Assembly: GCA_009773495.1 (NCBI GenBank) | Contig: WSXW01000021.1 | Span: forward strand, 1-45,121 | Length of the DNA stretch: 45,121 bases | From: Bacillota bacterium | GTDB taxonomy: Bacteria > Bacillota > UBA994 | Reading direction: 5' to 3' | Part shown: positions 15,986-25,025 of the stretch, piece after piece | How the letters are laid out: every line of letters starts with the position of its first letter | Numbering within the stretch: the first letter of the stretch is position 1 | Position numbers and translations under genes: made by a program | The notes under the pieces: generated by a model | What the model saw: the letters and a program-made list of their open reading frames with translations, nothing else | What the model was told of the DNA's origin: nothing | Database searches by the model: none

Positions 15986-16082
15986 TTTAATTCTCCTCCA
16001 TACTCAAAAGAAGTGTCTCCTCTCATTTTAACAAAAAAAGCCCGCAGCTCCATGAAAAAAATATGGGAAAAGTATAGAGAAA

Positions 16083-16102
16083 AAGCACCATCACTGGTGC
16101 TT
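16083..16102 (-). terminator. Terminator of the tRNA-Gln/tRNA-Glu unit
   Basis: Minus-strand stem AAGCACCA / TGGTGCTT with loop GTGA, followed by TTTTC. It is just downstream of tRNA-Glu and ahead of htrA. Confidence 0.7.
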
Positions 16103-16111
16103 GTCTTTACT

Positions 16112-16186
16112 TGGTAGCGCGTACGGGACTCGAACCCGTGATTCCGCCTTGAGAGGGCGGCGTCCTGACCACTAGACTAACGCGCC
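16112..16186 (-). tRNA. tRNA-Glu (CTC)
   Basis: The minus strand folds into a full cloverleaf: acceptor GGCGCGT/ACGCGCT, anticodon loop CTCTCAA with anticodon CTC, T arm GGGTTCGAATCCC, and an encoded CCA end. It has 75 bases including CCA. It lies 8 bases after tRNA-Gln and they share a terminator. Confidence 0.95.
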
Positions 16187-16194
16187 GTATTAAA

Positions 16195-16268
16195 TGGCAG
16201 GGGATAAAGGATTCGAACCTCTACAAACTGAGTCAGAGTCAGTTGTCCTACCATTAGACCAATCCCCT
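16195..16268 (-). tRNA. tRNA-Gln (CTG)
   Basis: The minus strand folds into a full cloverleaf: acceptor AGGGGAT/ATCCCCT, anticodon loop CTCTGAC with anticodon CTG, T arm AGGTTCGAATCCT, discriminator G and encoded CCA. Confidence 0.93.
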
Positions 16269-16434
16269 GTCTGCAATGTGACATGAAAAATTATAACACG
16301 GCAAAAAATTGACGTCAAGAAATCGCACTCTTCAAGCCCGGACTTCGTCATCTTAGAAAAACACCTTTGACGTACCCCTGTACAGTAGATACCTACGCAG
16401 CTCTTCCCTCATCAATGTGCACGATATTATTAGC

Positions 16435-16463
16435 TTGCTTAAATTTTACAACTGCATTATAAT
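16435..16463 (+). promoter_or_regulatory. Promoter of the riboflavin operon
   Basis: -35 TTGCTT (16435-16440), a 17-base spacer and -10 TATAAT (16458-16463), about 25 bases before the FMN riboswitch. Confidence 0.8.
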
Positions 16464-16484
16464 TTGTACAGATTAATATGGTTC

Positions 16485-16616
16485 CTTCAGGGGCAGGTGA
16501 GAGGGATTACCCTCGATTCCGCACCGGCGGTGATGACCGATGGTCTAAGCCCGCGAGCCGTGAGGCTGATCCGGGGAGGTTCCGGAGCCGACAGTATAGT
16601 CTGGATGAGAGAAGGA
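16485..16616 (+). promoter_or_regulatory. FMN riboswitch (RFN element)
   Basis: The conserved RFN blocks occur in order: TCAGGGGCAGGTGA, CCGCACCGGCGGT, TAAGCCCGCGAGC, GATCCGGGGAGGTTCCGGA, and AGCCGACAGTATAGTC followed by TGGATGAGAGAAGG. It binds FMN in the leader of the rib operon. The expression platform is the terminator hairpin at 16659-16688, ahead of ribD, so high FMN should stop transcription. Confidence 0.97.
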
Positions 16617-16658
16617 CATGATGGGCTTACTTCATTTTAGCCTGTTTTGTTGCTATCG

Positions 16659-16688
16659 CTCCTGGGGATATTATCCTCAGGAGTTTTT
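16659..16688 (+). terminator. Riboswitch-controlled terminator
   Basis: Stem CTCCTGGGGATA / TATCCTCAGGAG followed by TTTTT. It lies between the FMN aptamer and the ribD ribosome binding site (TTTGGAGG), as expected for premature termination by an FMN-bound aptamer. Confidence 0.85.
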
Positions 16689-16704
16689 CGTTTGGAGGCT
16701 TTTT

Positions 16705-17820
16705 ATGTTAAATGAACATGAGATGAAGTATATGGTACGTGCCCTAGACCTTGCGGCTATAGCTAGGGGTCGTACTTCTCCGAACCCTATGGTGGGTGCC
16801 GTAGTAGTCAAGGATGGCGAAGTCATAGGCGAGGGGTACCACCCACGGGCCGGGGATCCCCACGCCGAGGTATTTGCCCTTGCTGCGGCGGGTGAGGCTG
16901 CCAGGAACGCGGACCTTTACGTTACCCTTGAGCCATGTTGCCATTATGGCAGGACTCCCCCCTGTAGCAAGAAGATTCTTGGTGCGGGAATAAGACGCAC
17001 TGTTGTTGCTACCCTTGACCCTAATCCCCTAGTAGCGGGCAAAGGGGTTGCGGAGCTTCGCGCAGCTGGGGTCATGGTGGAAGTCGGGCTAAGGGGAGAC
17101 GAAGCTCGCAGACTAAATGAGGCTTTCTTCACCTATATGACCAAACGCAGACCGTTTGTAACCTCCAAGTGGGCTATGACCCTAGACGGAAAGACTGCTT
17201 GTGCCAGTGGGGATAGCCGCTGGGTTTCGGGGGTTATATCCCGTAAGTGGGTTCATGAATTAAGGGATGAGGTAGATGCAATTATGGTCGGGATAGGAAC
17301 AGTTCTGACTGACGACCCCGAGTTGACTACCAGGCTGCCGGAGAAGAATGACAGTAGGGACCCCATTCGGATCATCGTTGACAGCCACTTGCGCACTCCG
17401 CCTGAGGCTAGGTTGTTTAAGAGTGGGTCAAAATCCCCCACCTGGATAGCGTGCCTAGACAGTATAGAGTTTACAAAATCACCTCTGCACTCCATTCCTA
17501 ATGTGCAAATTTTGCCATTATCTTCCAAGGAAGGGCGAGTCGACTTAGACGCGCTGCTGTCTACACTTTGGAAAAGGAAAATTAACCACGTATTGCTGGA
17601 GGGTGGGGGCACCTTGAACTACACTGCCTTTTCACAACAGATAATAGACAAGGTCTATTGCCTTATTGCACCCAAAATAGTCGGTGGAGCACAGGCTCTT
17701 TCCCCTGTTGGAGGAGACGGGTTGTCCAAGATGAGCAATGCCTGGAATATCGATGTTCAACAGGTTGTGTGGCTGGGGGAAGACATGCTTGTAAAAGGGT
17801 ACCCAATTTATAGTAAGTAA
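16705..17820 (+). CDS. ribD: Bifunctional riboflavin biosynthesis deaminase/reductase RibD
   Basis: 371 residues from ATG 16705 (MLNEHEMKYM), with TTTGGAGG upstream; the longer frame from 16618 runs through the terminator hairpin and is rejected. The N-terminal zinc deaminase has HAEVFAL and PCCHYGRTPPCSKKI as zinc and proton-shuttle motifs. The C-terminal reductase has RPFVTSKWAMTLDGKTA, DSRWVSG and EGGGTLNYTAF. It deaminates the GTP-derived pyrimidine and then reduces its ribose. It is the first gene of the rib operon, 12 bases ahead of ribE. Confidence 0.97.
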   Translation: MLNEHEMKYMVRALDLAAIARGRTSPNPMVGAVVVKDGEVIGEGYHPRAGDPHAEVFALAAAGEAARNADLYVTLEPCCHYGRTPPCSKKILGAGIRRTVVATLDPNPLVAGKGVAELRAAGVMVEVGLRGDEARRLNEAFFTYMTKRRPFVTSKWAMTLDGKTACASGDSRWVSGVISRKWVHELRDEVDAIMVGIGTVLTDDPELTTRLPEKNDSRDPIRIIVDSHLRTPPEARLFKSGSKSPTWIACLDSIEFTKSPLHSIPNVQILPLSSKEGRVDLDALLSTLWKRKINHVLLEGGGTLNYTAFSQQIIDKVYCLIAPKIVGGAQALSPVGGDGLSKMSNAWNIDVQQVVWLGEDMLVKGYPIYSK

Positions 17821-17832
17821 GGAGCGCAAGCA

Positions 17833-18474
17833 ATGTTTACTGGATTAATAGAGGCTGTTGGTAAAGTTAATGACATTAGGTTCTCCGGACAAGAAAATGA
17901 GCTCGTAGTGCAGCACCCCTTACTGTTTGAGAAAATCAAGTTAGGAGACAGCATAGCTATAAATGGCGTCTGCCTAACCGTCAGCAGATTTGCAGGGGGA
18001 GAACTGGTTTTTGATGTTATGCCTGAGACTTTACGCAGGAGCAATCTCCACAAGCTCCTCCGGGGCAGTTTTGTGAACATGGAGCGGGCTCTTGTGCTAG
18101 GAGAACGACTCGGGGGGCATCTCGTAACTGGACACATCGATGGGGTTGGCAGGGTTACAGGTAGGCGCTCAGAGGGTAATGCAATATTGTTTACGATACA
18201 GACACCCGAAGAGGTCAGGGAATACCTCATTAAGAAAGGTTCTGTGGCGATAGATGGGATAAGCCTCACAATTGGAGACATTACCAATGAGGGCTTTTGG
18301 ATTTCGATAATACCACACACTTTAACTGCCACAGCCCTACAGTACCGACAAGTAGGAGATGCTGTTAATCTTGAAGCAGATATTATTGGTAAATATGTAG
18401 TTCGGTATCTTGAACGTAGGCAACCGTCCTCCAAGGGTATTAGCTTTGACTTTCTTAAGCAGCACGGGTTTTGA
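17833..18474 (+). CDS. ribE: Riboflavin synthase, alpha subunit
   Basis: 213 residues, a typical length. It begins [15 protein letters not shown] and consists of two lumazine-binding beta-barrel repeats: the first ends about residue 95, the second starts [11 protein letters not shown] and contains [15 protein letters not shown], echoing [15 protein letters not shown] in the first. It dismutates two 6,7-dimethyl-8-ribityllumazine molecules to riboflavin. The start ATG 17833 follows AAGGAG. The gene ends 19 bases before ribBA. Confidence 0.97.
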   Translation: MFTGLIEAVGKVNDIRFSGQENELVVQHPLLFEKIKLGDSIAINGVCLTVSRFAGGELVFDVMPETLRRSNLHKLLRGSFVNMERALVLGERLGGHLVTGHIDGVGRVTGRRSEGNAILFTIQTPEEVREYLIKKGSVAIDGISLTIGDITNEGFWISIIPHTLTATALQYRQVGDAVNLEADIIGKYVVRYLERRQPSSKGISFDFLKQHGF

Positions 18475-18493
18475 TGAAGGGGAGGCAAGGAAA

Positions 18494-19735
18494 ATGGCTG
18501 AAGCCAATTTTGCATGTATACCGGAAATACTAGAGGAACTCAGGAAGGGCAAACCTGTTGTTGTCGTGGATGATGAAAATAGGGAAAATGAGGGAGACCT
18601 CATTGCAGTGGCCGAAGGCGTAACTCCTGAGACTATCAATTTTATGATTACCCATGGGAGAGGACTTGTATGTTTAACATTAACGAATGAAAGGGCTGAC
18701 CAGCTAGGATTAGACCCCATGGTAGTAGACAATAGAGATCCAATGAAGACGGCTTTTACTGTTTCCATCGATGCACGCGAGGGAACAACCACTGGTATCT
18801 CCGCTTATGAAAGAGCGCTAACTATTGGAAAGACCCTCGACCCTAACGCTAGACCTCAGGACTTTAACAAGCCCGGACATGTCTTCCCACTTAGAGCTAA
18901 GCCAGGAGGTGTCCTGCGGAGAGCTGGACATACCGAAGCGTCAGTGGACCTTGCGTCGTTAGCTGGTTCTTATCCTGCCGGGGTGATCTGTGAAATCATT
19001 AATGACGATGGCACCATGGCTCGCTTACCCGACCTTGTAACCTACTGCCATCGTCACAATCTGAAGCTTTGCACTATTGCCGATCTCATCGCCTATCGCC
19101 GTAAGACTGAGAAGTTGGTCTATAATGTTGCCGAAGCGCACCTTCCCAGTCAATATGGGGATTTCCGGCTCAAAGTTTATAAGAACGATCTAGACGATTT
19201 ACTCCATTTAGCTATCGTAAAGGGTGATCTCTCTGGAGAAGAACCGACTTTAGTTCGGGTGCACTCAGAGTGCCTTACCGGGGATGTACTTGGTTCTCTG
19301 AGGTGCGATTGTGGTGGTCAATTAGGCGAGGCGCTGAAGAAGATCGAGGCTGAAGGTCGAGGCGTAGTGCTGTATCTTCGGCAGGAAGGCCGCGGTATCG
19401 GCCTTGAAGCTAAAATCAAGGCTTATGCATTGCAGGATGAAGGCATGGATACCGTTGAAGCTAACCTGGCGCTGGGCTACCCCGCTGACCTTCGCGACTA
19501 CGGGATCGGGGCCCAGATTTTGGTCGATCTTGGTGTAAAGAAACTGCGCTTGATTACCAATAATCCACGAAAGCTCCATGGTCTTCAGGGTTACGGTCTC
19601 AAAGTAATTGAGCGCGTCCCCGTTATTTTGGAGCCTAGGGAAGAAAACCGCCGTTACCTCTCTACCAAGAGGACAAAGCTCGGTCATATGTTAGATTCTG
19701 ATATTGAAAGGAACGATTACGATGAGAGTAATTGA
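18494..19735 (+). CDS. ribBA: Bifunctional DHBP synthase / GTP cyclohydrolase II
   Basis: 413 residues from ATG 18494, preceded by AAGGGGAGG; the frame extends upstream into ribE but without a ribosome binding site. The N-terminal half is 3,4-dihydroxy-2-butanone-4-phosphate synthase, with [12 protein letters not shown] and the acidic loop [13 protein letters not shown]. The C-terminal half is GTP cyclohydrolase [20 protein letters not shown] supplies the zinc cysteines and [19 protein letters not shown] the GTP site. It opens both branches of riboflavin synthesis. It overlaps ribH by 14 bases. Confidence 0.97.
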   Translation: MAEANFACIPEILEELRKGKPVVVVDDENRENEGDLIAVAEGVTPETINFMITHGRGLVCLTLTNERADQLGLDPMVVDNRDPMKTAFTVSIDAREGTTTGISAYERALTIGKTLDPNARPQDFNKPGHVFPLRAKPGGVLRRAGHTEASVDLASLAGSYPAGVICEIINDDGTMARLPDLVTYCHRHNLKLCTIADLIAYRRKTEKLVYNVAEAHLPSQYGDFRLKVYKNDLDDLLHLAIVKGDLSGEEPTLVRVHSECLTGDVLGSLRCDCGGQLGEALKKIEAEGRGVVLYLRQEGRGIGLEAKIKAYALQDEGMDTVEANLALGYPADLRDYGIGAQILVDLGVKKLRLITNNPRKLHGLQGYGLKVIERVPVILEPREENRRYLSTKRTKLGHMLDSDIERNDYDESN

Positions 19736-20183
19736 TGGACAACTAATAGTATCAGGCAAAAGATTCGCCATCGTCATTGCCCGCTTTAATGAGTTTATTA
19801 CAAATAAGCTTTTGGGAGGAGCCGTGGATTGTCTGGTTCGCCACGGAACAAATGAAGAGCACATTACTGCTGTCTGGTGCCCGGGGGCTTTTGAAATTCC
19901 CCAGGTGGCTCAAAGGTTAGCCCGAAGCAATCAGTATGATGCAGTTATCTGCCTTGGAGCTGTTATCCGCGGAGCAACCCCCCACTTTGAGTACGTTAGC
20001 GCCGAAGTCTCTAAAGGGGTTGCACGGGTAGGGTTAGACGAGGATATACCTGTTGTTTTTGGTGTTTTGACTACCGATACCCTTGAGCAGGCTATTGAAC
20101 GAGCTGGGACCAAAGCTGGCAACAAAGGTTGGGAAGCTGCCCTCACCGCCATTGAAATGACCTCTCTAATGTCTCAGTTGTAA
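19722..20183 (+). CDS. ribH: 6,7-dimethyl-8-ribityllumazine synthase
   Basis: 153 residues from ATG 19722 ([18 protein letters not shown]), with AAAGGAA upstream. Conserved motifs: [38 protein letters not shown] and [20 protein letters not shown]. It condenses the two pathway branches into the lumazine and usually forms 60-subunit icosahedral shells. It is the last gene of the operon and is followed by a strong terminator. Confidence 0.97.
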   Translation: MRVIDGQLIVSGKRFAIVIARFNEFITNKLLGGAVDCLVRHGTNEEHITAVWCPGAFEIPQVAQRLARSNQYDAVICLGAVIRGATPHFEYVSAEVSKGVARVGLDEDIPVVFGVLTTDTLEQAIERAGTKAGNKGWEAALTAIEMTSLMSQL

Positions 20184-20194
20184 ATAAAAAAAGC

Positions 20195-20226
20195 GTCAGG
20201 CAGGCTTTACGCCTGCCTGACCTTTT
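20195..20226 (+). terminator. Terminator of the riboflavin operon
   Basis: Stem GTCAGGCAGGC / GCCTGCCTGAC, 5-base loop, then CTTTT. It is 11 bases past the ribH stop. The following 20227-20375 shows nothing else that I can support. Confidence 0.9.
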
Positions 20227-20375
20227 GCCCCGGTGCTTCCCTAGACGGAAAGCCACCTCCGGTTCAAAGTGTGCACTTAGAACCACCCCCTTTCCAAGGG
20301 CCCCCAAGGATCCCTTACTAACAAAATACCATTGCTAATAGCCTAAAACTAGGTAGTGTATGACTCACAAAAAAT

Positions 20376-20642
20376 CTAGCTACGACGATAGACAATTTTA
20401 CGAATGCTCTCGTAGCCTAAGTGATAACTACACATTAGTTCCTCGATGGTTATACCCGTACGGAATTCTATGCGGATTTGTTTGTTCCGCTGATACAACT
20501 GCATCCTCTGTCCATTGCGCTCGCCCCAACCTAGCCGGCTGCCCGTACGCTTAGGAACATATATTTGTACACCTTGAACGTATTTTTGAATCTCCGCGAG
20601 CAAGTGACGCGGTAGAACTTCTTCTGCATTACAGTATTTCAC
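20376..20642 (-). CDS. CD3324-family small protein
   Basis: 88 residues from GTG 20642, chosen because the family starts at 'MKY.NAE' (here VKYCNAEEVLPRHLLAEIQ). Further on it reads KYVQGVQIYVPKRTGSRLGW, GERNGQRMQLYQRNKQIR and ends GITIEELMCSYHLGYESIRK, then IVYRRS. The last third is a helix-turn-helix-like segment. CD3324-like proteins are widespread in clostridia; their function is unknown, and a DNA-binding role is suggested by the HTH. It follows a terminator hairpin, so it probably has its own promoter or depends on read-through. Confidence 0.75.
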   Translation of the reverse strand: MKYCNAEEVLPRHLLAEIQKYVQGVQIYVPKRTGSRLGWGERNGQRMQLYQRNKQIRIEFRTGITIEELMCSYHLGYESIRKIVYRRS

Positions 20643-20671
20643 TGCGGGCAGCCCCCTTCGCGGTAATATAA

Positions 20672-20698
20672 AAGCCGTGGGCAATCTGCCCACGGCTT
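20672..20698 (-). terminator. Terminator after the yycI-side small ORF
   Basis: A perfect 12-bp stem (AAGCCGTGGGCA / TGCCCACGGCTT) with a 3-base loop, followed on the minus strand by TTATATT. Confidence 0.8.
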
Positions 20699-20721
20699 GT
20701 TAAGCCCGTGAAGGAAAAACC

Positions 20722-20823
20722 TTAGCGCAAGGCTTTCCTGGCGGTGGACAGAGAACCCCTGTTATTTTTGGGTATGATAACGCCTTGGCCAACTACTACA
20801 CGGAGTTTGTTAGCGAATATCAT
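20722..20823 (-). CDS. Small ORF (33 codons) between the yyc cluster and its terminator
   Basis: It starts at ATG 20823, preceded by a near-perfect ribosome binding site (GAGAGGAGGTG, 6 bases before the ATG), and ends at TAA 20722, followed 24 bases later by a strong terminator. The product begins MIFANKLRVVVGQGVIIPKN and ends in a basic tail (TARKALR). No family is recognised. The ribosome binding site, the clean frame and the terminator argue for real translation, but a leader peptide or chance are alternatives. Confidence 0.5.
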   Translation of the reverse strand: MIFANKLRVVVGQGVIIPKNNRGSLSTARKALR

Positions 20824-20924
20824 CTGTACACCTCCTCTCAAGTTTTGTTTTCCTGTACCAATATAGCATACGCTCTAGTAGGATTCAAGCCCTAGGATGA
20901 AAAAATTAGCACTTTTTGGCCCTC

Positions 20925-20994
20925 GCCTCTTTCTTCAAAATAAGGCTCTCCCGGCTTACTATTGCTCGATGATGCCTGACAAGGCGTTAACATA
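20925..20994. repeat. Source copy of a 70-bp duplication (yycI 3' end)
   Basis: This segment covers the last codons and stop of yycI and the next 34 bases. It is 66/70 identical to 44642-44711 by my own alignment. Confidence 0.9.
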
Positions 20995-21840
20995 AAATTC
21001 TCCTACTGAGGTGTGGACTCGCCACACTGGCACGGCCTCCCACGCTTGATCCGAATCGTAAATGGTACTATGATAGCCTAAATCTACACTTTGCACTTCC
21101 ATGTTACTTGTCTCGCCCGAATTAAGCCTATGGCTCAGCAAGATTAGCAACGCTTCGTGTGAGGTAAGAATATCCTTGCCGCCCCAGAGCTTCGAGCTGA
21201 CTTCTAACCGGCATAGCCACATAGCCTCTACGCCTGAAGGCTTGACTACCATCATGATGTAGCCTGGAAACATGAGAAACCCCTTATATCGCTGGACGTA
21301 ATCAACACGATACCCCATAGGTTCAATGTAGCTTATCCCATCAAAAACGAAATCTGCAGGGTTACCCAATTTCTCTCTCATAAACTTAGTAGCTATGGCT
21401 TTGGCTTCGTCTTCAGATAGAACTGTGCTCATGGGCGTAAGGCCACGATCGTAGTAGGTCACGTACCCCCGCGATGTGATGACAAGTTCCTCAAGCCCCA
21501 GTACAAAACTAACGGGTTGCTCCTCTAAAGGAAGGACGTTTGGGGATGCTTGTTGCGCCGCTGACCCTAGGATGTCGGTCCACATGCGAGTGGTTTCCTC
21601 AGCGGAATAGGCCTTAACGCGTATTTTCATGTCCGGGAGACGACTTGGCGGTCGTGATAATGTAGCACTGATAATTACGCCGTTTTGTTCGAGCACATGT
21701 ACAATGGCATCCCTGCGCTCCTCACTTAACCTCTCTGTTGAAAAGGCAAAATTGGGCTGCACATAAAGGCGAGAAGCCAATAATAGGTTAAGTATGAGGA
21801 AGCTTATGATGAGAATGTTCTTCACTCTAGGCCAATCCAT
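20959..21840 (-). CDS. yycI: YycI, regulator of WalK
   Basis: 293 residues. One N-terminal membrane anchor (NILIISFLILNLLLASRLYV) is followed by an extracytoplasmic domain with YycI-type repeats; it ends VWRVHTSVGEFYVNALSGII. YycI and YycH interact with WalK through their membrane helices and extracellular domains to tune its activity. Identification rests on the anchor, length and position after yycH, since the family is weakly conserved. The start ATG 21840 follows GAGAGGAGG and lies 14 bases after yycH. The last 36 bases plus following sequence are duplicated at 44642-44711. Confidence 0.85.
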   Translation of the reverse strand: MDWPRVKNILIISFLILNLLLASRLYVQPNFAFSTERLSEERRDAIVHVLEQNGVIISATLSRPPSRLPDMKIRVKAYSAEETTRMWTDILGSAAQQASPNVLPLEEQPVSFVLGLEELVITSRGYVTYYDRGLTPMSTVLSEDEAKAIATKFMREKLGNPADFVFDGISYIEPMGYRVDYVQRYKGFLMFPGYIMMVVKPSGVEAMWLCRLEVSSKLWGGKDILTSHEALLILLSHRLNSGETSNMEVQSVDLGYHSTIYDSDQAWEAVPVWRVHTSVGEFYVNALSGIIEQ

Positions 21841-21854
21841 GTGCTACCTCCTCT

Positions 21855-23210
21855 CTAGGGGTTAATGACAAGCGCAATATACCCATGCACCAGCACCTTA
21901 TAGGCACCCTGTTCTATAACCCAGACAGGGAATAGCAGTTCTTCTGTTTGATCGATGTCGCGTTGATAGTACGCTAAGTACATGTCTGTAATCGATACAT
22001 CAAGTTTGAGATGCTCCTCAGCCACTCGCAGAGCTGCCTCAGCCGCTAAGACAGGGAGGGGAGACGCGCCAGTCTGCAGCGGAACATACACAAATCGTTC
22101 ATACTCCGAAACTAAGCGCTCCGTTACATTTAACGAGATTTGCTGGCGGAAAGACACTATAGGAACATACTGAGGCACTCCGCCGATTGAGACTGTTGTA
22201 AAGGGCGTAAATTCAAAATGTATATACGGCACTCCTTGCTCTAGTGCCATCTCCATCCGCTTAAGACGAGTTTCTCCTGGCCAGCCGCCGTGTATAGCCA
22301 CAAACTTCAGACCTGAGGACAAAATGAGACTGGCATTGGCATGTATATTATCGCGTTTGGGACTAAACCATCTAGTATCATAGTAGTAAACAGCACCGTC
22401 AGACTCTAGATATACACCCCGACTACCATCTGTGAAATGAAGGCTGCCGTCGCGCTGCTCAATTTTGCGGACAAAGGACATATCTGTAAAGAAACCGTTC
22501 GCTACCTGCTGGCTTTTACCCTTTTCTCCCCTAGCCCATAGTTGGGGCCATGCACCCGAGCTACGCGGGATGTATACCCAAGGAGCTGCCAGAGCACGGT
22601 AGGGTGGGTCTAATTGCCTTAGGGCATGACCTGATCCGAGAGTATGCAGCGCAGCTACAGTTTTGGCTACGTCATCCTTAACTCTGGAGGGATGTTCCTT
22701 GGGAGAGACACTATCCCAAATCAGATACGTGGCATTCAAGGTATCCCAAAAGTAGATGTCGTTGGATGTGGCTGAGAGCAGCACCCGATCGAAGCTAAAT
22801 CCATAATTCGATAGGCCGCTTGGTTGAATGCTCAGCGCCTCTAGCCACATGCGCAGCTGGACTATGCCGGCGAGTTTAAGCTCTATGCTCCCGCCGGCTA
22901 ACGCCTTTTTCCACTCCAGCTCGGTAGTGACGCTGACGTTTACAGATGGCGCCCCGGAGATTATCTGCCGAAAGGCAGACCATGCAGCTTCGAAACCAAG
23001 GTCGCTAGGGCTGAATTGTCGCGACAAACTTGGCTGGTGCAAATTAATAACTGCAGGAGCCAATACATCTAGCGGCTCTGGCTCGATGACATCCACCGGC
23101 GCACTTGCCTGTGAGGGCGGCGAGTAGTTGTTGATCCACAGCTGAGCCGTCATGTAGAAGCTAGTGCAAATAGCCACTATCAACAGGATGCTCTTTAGTC
23201 TTTCTCGCAT
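21855..23210 (-). CDS. yycH: YycH, regulator of WalK
   Basis: 451 residues: an N-terminal anchor (ILLIVAICTSFYMTAQLWI) and a large extracellular region, including LSANVTERLVSEYERFVYVP-like strands and an ending PVWVIEQGAYKVLVHGYIAL that matches the YycI-type C-terminal fold. The start ATG directly follows the TAG of walK. Identification is mostly by position and architecture, as sequence conservation in this family is low. It is expected to act with YycI on WalK at the membrane. Confidence 0.85.
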   Translation of the reverse strand: MRERLKSILLIVAICTSFYMTAQLWINNYSPPSQASAPVDVIEPEPLDVLAPAVINLHQPSLSRQFSPSDLGFEAAWSAFRQIISGAPSVNVSVTTELEWKKALAGGSIELKLAGIVQLRMWLEALSIQPSGLSNYGFSFDRVLLSATSNDIYFWDTLNATYLIWDSVSPKEHPSRVKDDVAKTVAALHTLGSGHALRQLDPPYRALAAPWVYIPRSSGAWPQLWARGEKGKSQQVANGFFTDMSFVRKIEQRDGSLHFTDGSRGVYLESDGAVYYYDTRWFSPKRDNIHANASLILSSGLKFVAIHGGWPGETRLKRMEMALEQGVPYIHFEFTPFTTVSIGGVPQYVPIVSFRQQISLNVTERLVSEYERFVYVPLQTGASPLPVLAAEAALRVAEEHLKLDVSITDMYLAYYQRDIDQTEELLFPVWVIEQGAYKVLVHGYIALVINP

Positions 23211-25025
23211 CTAGGACACCTGCCCGCCTACTTGGGTGGATAAGCGTGGCAGGAAGAAGAATATCTCCGTGCCTTTCCCGGTTTGGCTGTTGATGCCGAT
23301 GTGTCCACCATGCGCCTCAACTATTTGCTTAGCGATTGCCAGTCCTAAGCCCGTGCCACCTAATTCTCTAGTGCGAGCTTTGTCTACTCTGTAGAACCTT
23401 TCGAAAATACGCGCTTGATCTTCCTTGGGAATACCTGGCCCCTGATCCAAGATGCCGACACGCACTTGGTCTGGCGCAATATCAATTGAGACGGTGATGT
23501 CGCCGCCGTCAAATGTGTATTTAATGGCGTTAGACATAATATTTACCAATATTTGCTCCACCTTGTCTGCGTTGGCTAACACCGGAGGTACTTCTTCGGG
23601 GAAGTTAGTTCTAAAGCGTAACCCACGCTTTTGTGCAGAGAATGAAAGCTTATCGGCGACATCTAAAATCAGTTCATCTAGTAAGGTAGGACGTTTAATC
23701 AAGGTCGCTGCTTGGTAATCAAGCTGAGATAGGGTGAGCAAGTCCTTTACCAACCGCTCCATGCGGTCAGCCTCATCGTTGATAACCGTTAGAAAACGGC
23801 CTGCCAGCTCTTTAGATTCTAAGGCTCCCGTTAGGAGCGTTTCGGTGTAACTCTTGATGGTCGTCAGAGGGGTGCGGAGCTCGTGGGACACGTTGGCAAC
23901 AAACTCTCGCCGCATTTGTTCTAGTCGCTCTTCTTCGGTGATATCTTGCAGCACAATAATTGCCCCCGAGATATCCCCTTGGGCTGAGTGAAAGGGTGCA
24001 GCATGAGAACGCACTGAAATTTCATAGGGGGTATTCAAATGGACCTCAACAACCTTTGGACCGCTACCTTGTATCAGCCGGTCAAAGCTGCCCAGGTTTA
24101 GTTTTTCTAACAGTATATCTGTGGTGACGTCATGGGTAATTCCGAGCATGTCGCGAGCCCTGATGTTAGCGTGAATTACAGCGCCATGCATATCTAGGGC
24201 AATAACGCCATTAGTCATCTGGGTAAGTATGGCTTCAAGCTTTGTCTTATCGTTACGCAACTCAGTAAGAGTAGCTCTCAGCTGAGCAGTGAGGTAATTA
24301 AATACCTGTGCTAGTTTGCCTATTTCATCCCCAGACTTAACCTTAACCTCAATATCGAATTTTCCTTCCGCTAAGCTTGTCACTTTGCTAGTTATCTCTT
24401 GTATCGGACTAGTTATGGTCTGGGCGGCCAAGGATCCCAGCACCACTGTTACGGCAATAGCTAACAGTGTTGCATTAAGCAGACGCCTCTGAACGTCACC
24501 CAAAATACGATAGGTATTATCTAGGGGTTCGCGTATGTATAACGCCCTGACCTCATGCTGTTTTGTTCCCTCAGCTATCTGCCCCGTAATCGGCACACCT
24601 AATGAGAGGTACTTGCGATCATTTATATCATCCCATTCTGCATCAGCTGATTCGTTGCGACCTAGGGGGTCTGCCAGAATGGGCAAATCACCTAAAACAT
24701 TAAGCCCTCTGTAAGAGTCAGCCTCTTTCCCAGAGGCAACTAGGGCCTGTCCATCTGGTGATACGAGTAAAACAAGCGTGTCATCATTCCGCGGACGAAA
24801 TTCACTTATTAAGCCCTCCGCCAATTCACGCGTATAGGGGCCTCTTTTGAATTCGGCTTCAAGCACACGCACGAGCTGTGCGCCACTAGTCCTGAGAGAT
24901 ATGCGAGCCTCTTCTAGGTAATCCTGCTCTATACCCTCTAGCAAATAAAAGCTGGTAAACTGCATGGCTACTACTATGAGGAGTATGTACAGCAAAATGA
25001 GGCGCCACTTTATACTACGAAACAT
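23211..25025 (-). CDS. walK: Sensor histidine kinase WalK (YycG)
   Basis: 604 residues. TM1 (about 8-27), an extracellular PAS-like sensor, TM2 (about 183-203), HAMP (203-255), a cytoplasmic PAS (262-370), then the phosphoacceptor His381 in FVANVSHELRTPL. The ATP-binding domain has the N box NIMSNAIKYTF, G1 DQGPGIP, F box FERFYRVDKAR and G2 GGTGLGLAI. It overlaps walR by 11 bases. With WalR it governs cell-wall metabolism in Bacillota and is often essential. Confidence 0.96.
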   Translation of the reverse strand: MFRSIKWRLILLYILLIVVAMQFTSFYLLEGIEQDYLEEARISLRTSGAQLVRVLEAEFKRGPYTRELAEGLISEFRPRNDDTLVLLVSPDGQALVASGKEADSYRGLNVLGDLPILADPLGRNESADAEWDDINDRKYLSLGVPITGQIAEGTKQHEVRALYIREPLDNTYRILGDVQRRLLNATLLAIAVTVVLGSLAAQTITSPIQEITSKVTSLAEGKFDIEVKVKSGDEIGKLAQVFNYLTAQLRATLTELRNDKTKLEAILTQMTNGVIALDMHGAVIHANIRARDMLGITHDVTTDILLEKLNLGSFDRLIQGSGPKVVEVHLNTPYEISVRSHAAPFHSAQGDISGAIIVLQDITEEERLEQMRREFVANVSHELRTPLTTIKSYTETLLTGALESKELAGRFLTVINDEADRMERLVKDLLTLSQLDYQAATLIKRPTLLDELILDVADKLSFSAQKRGLRFRTNFPEEVPPVLANADKVEQILVNIMSNAIKYTFDGGDITVSIDIAPDQVRVGILDQGPGIPKEDQARIFERFYRVDKARTRELGGTGLGLAIAKQIVEAHGGHIGINSQTGKGTEIFFFLPRLSTQVGGQVS

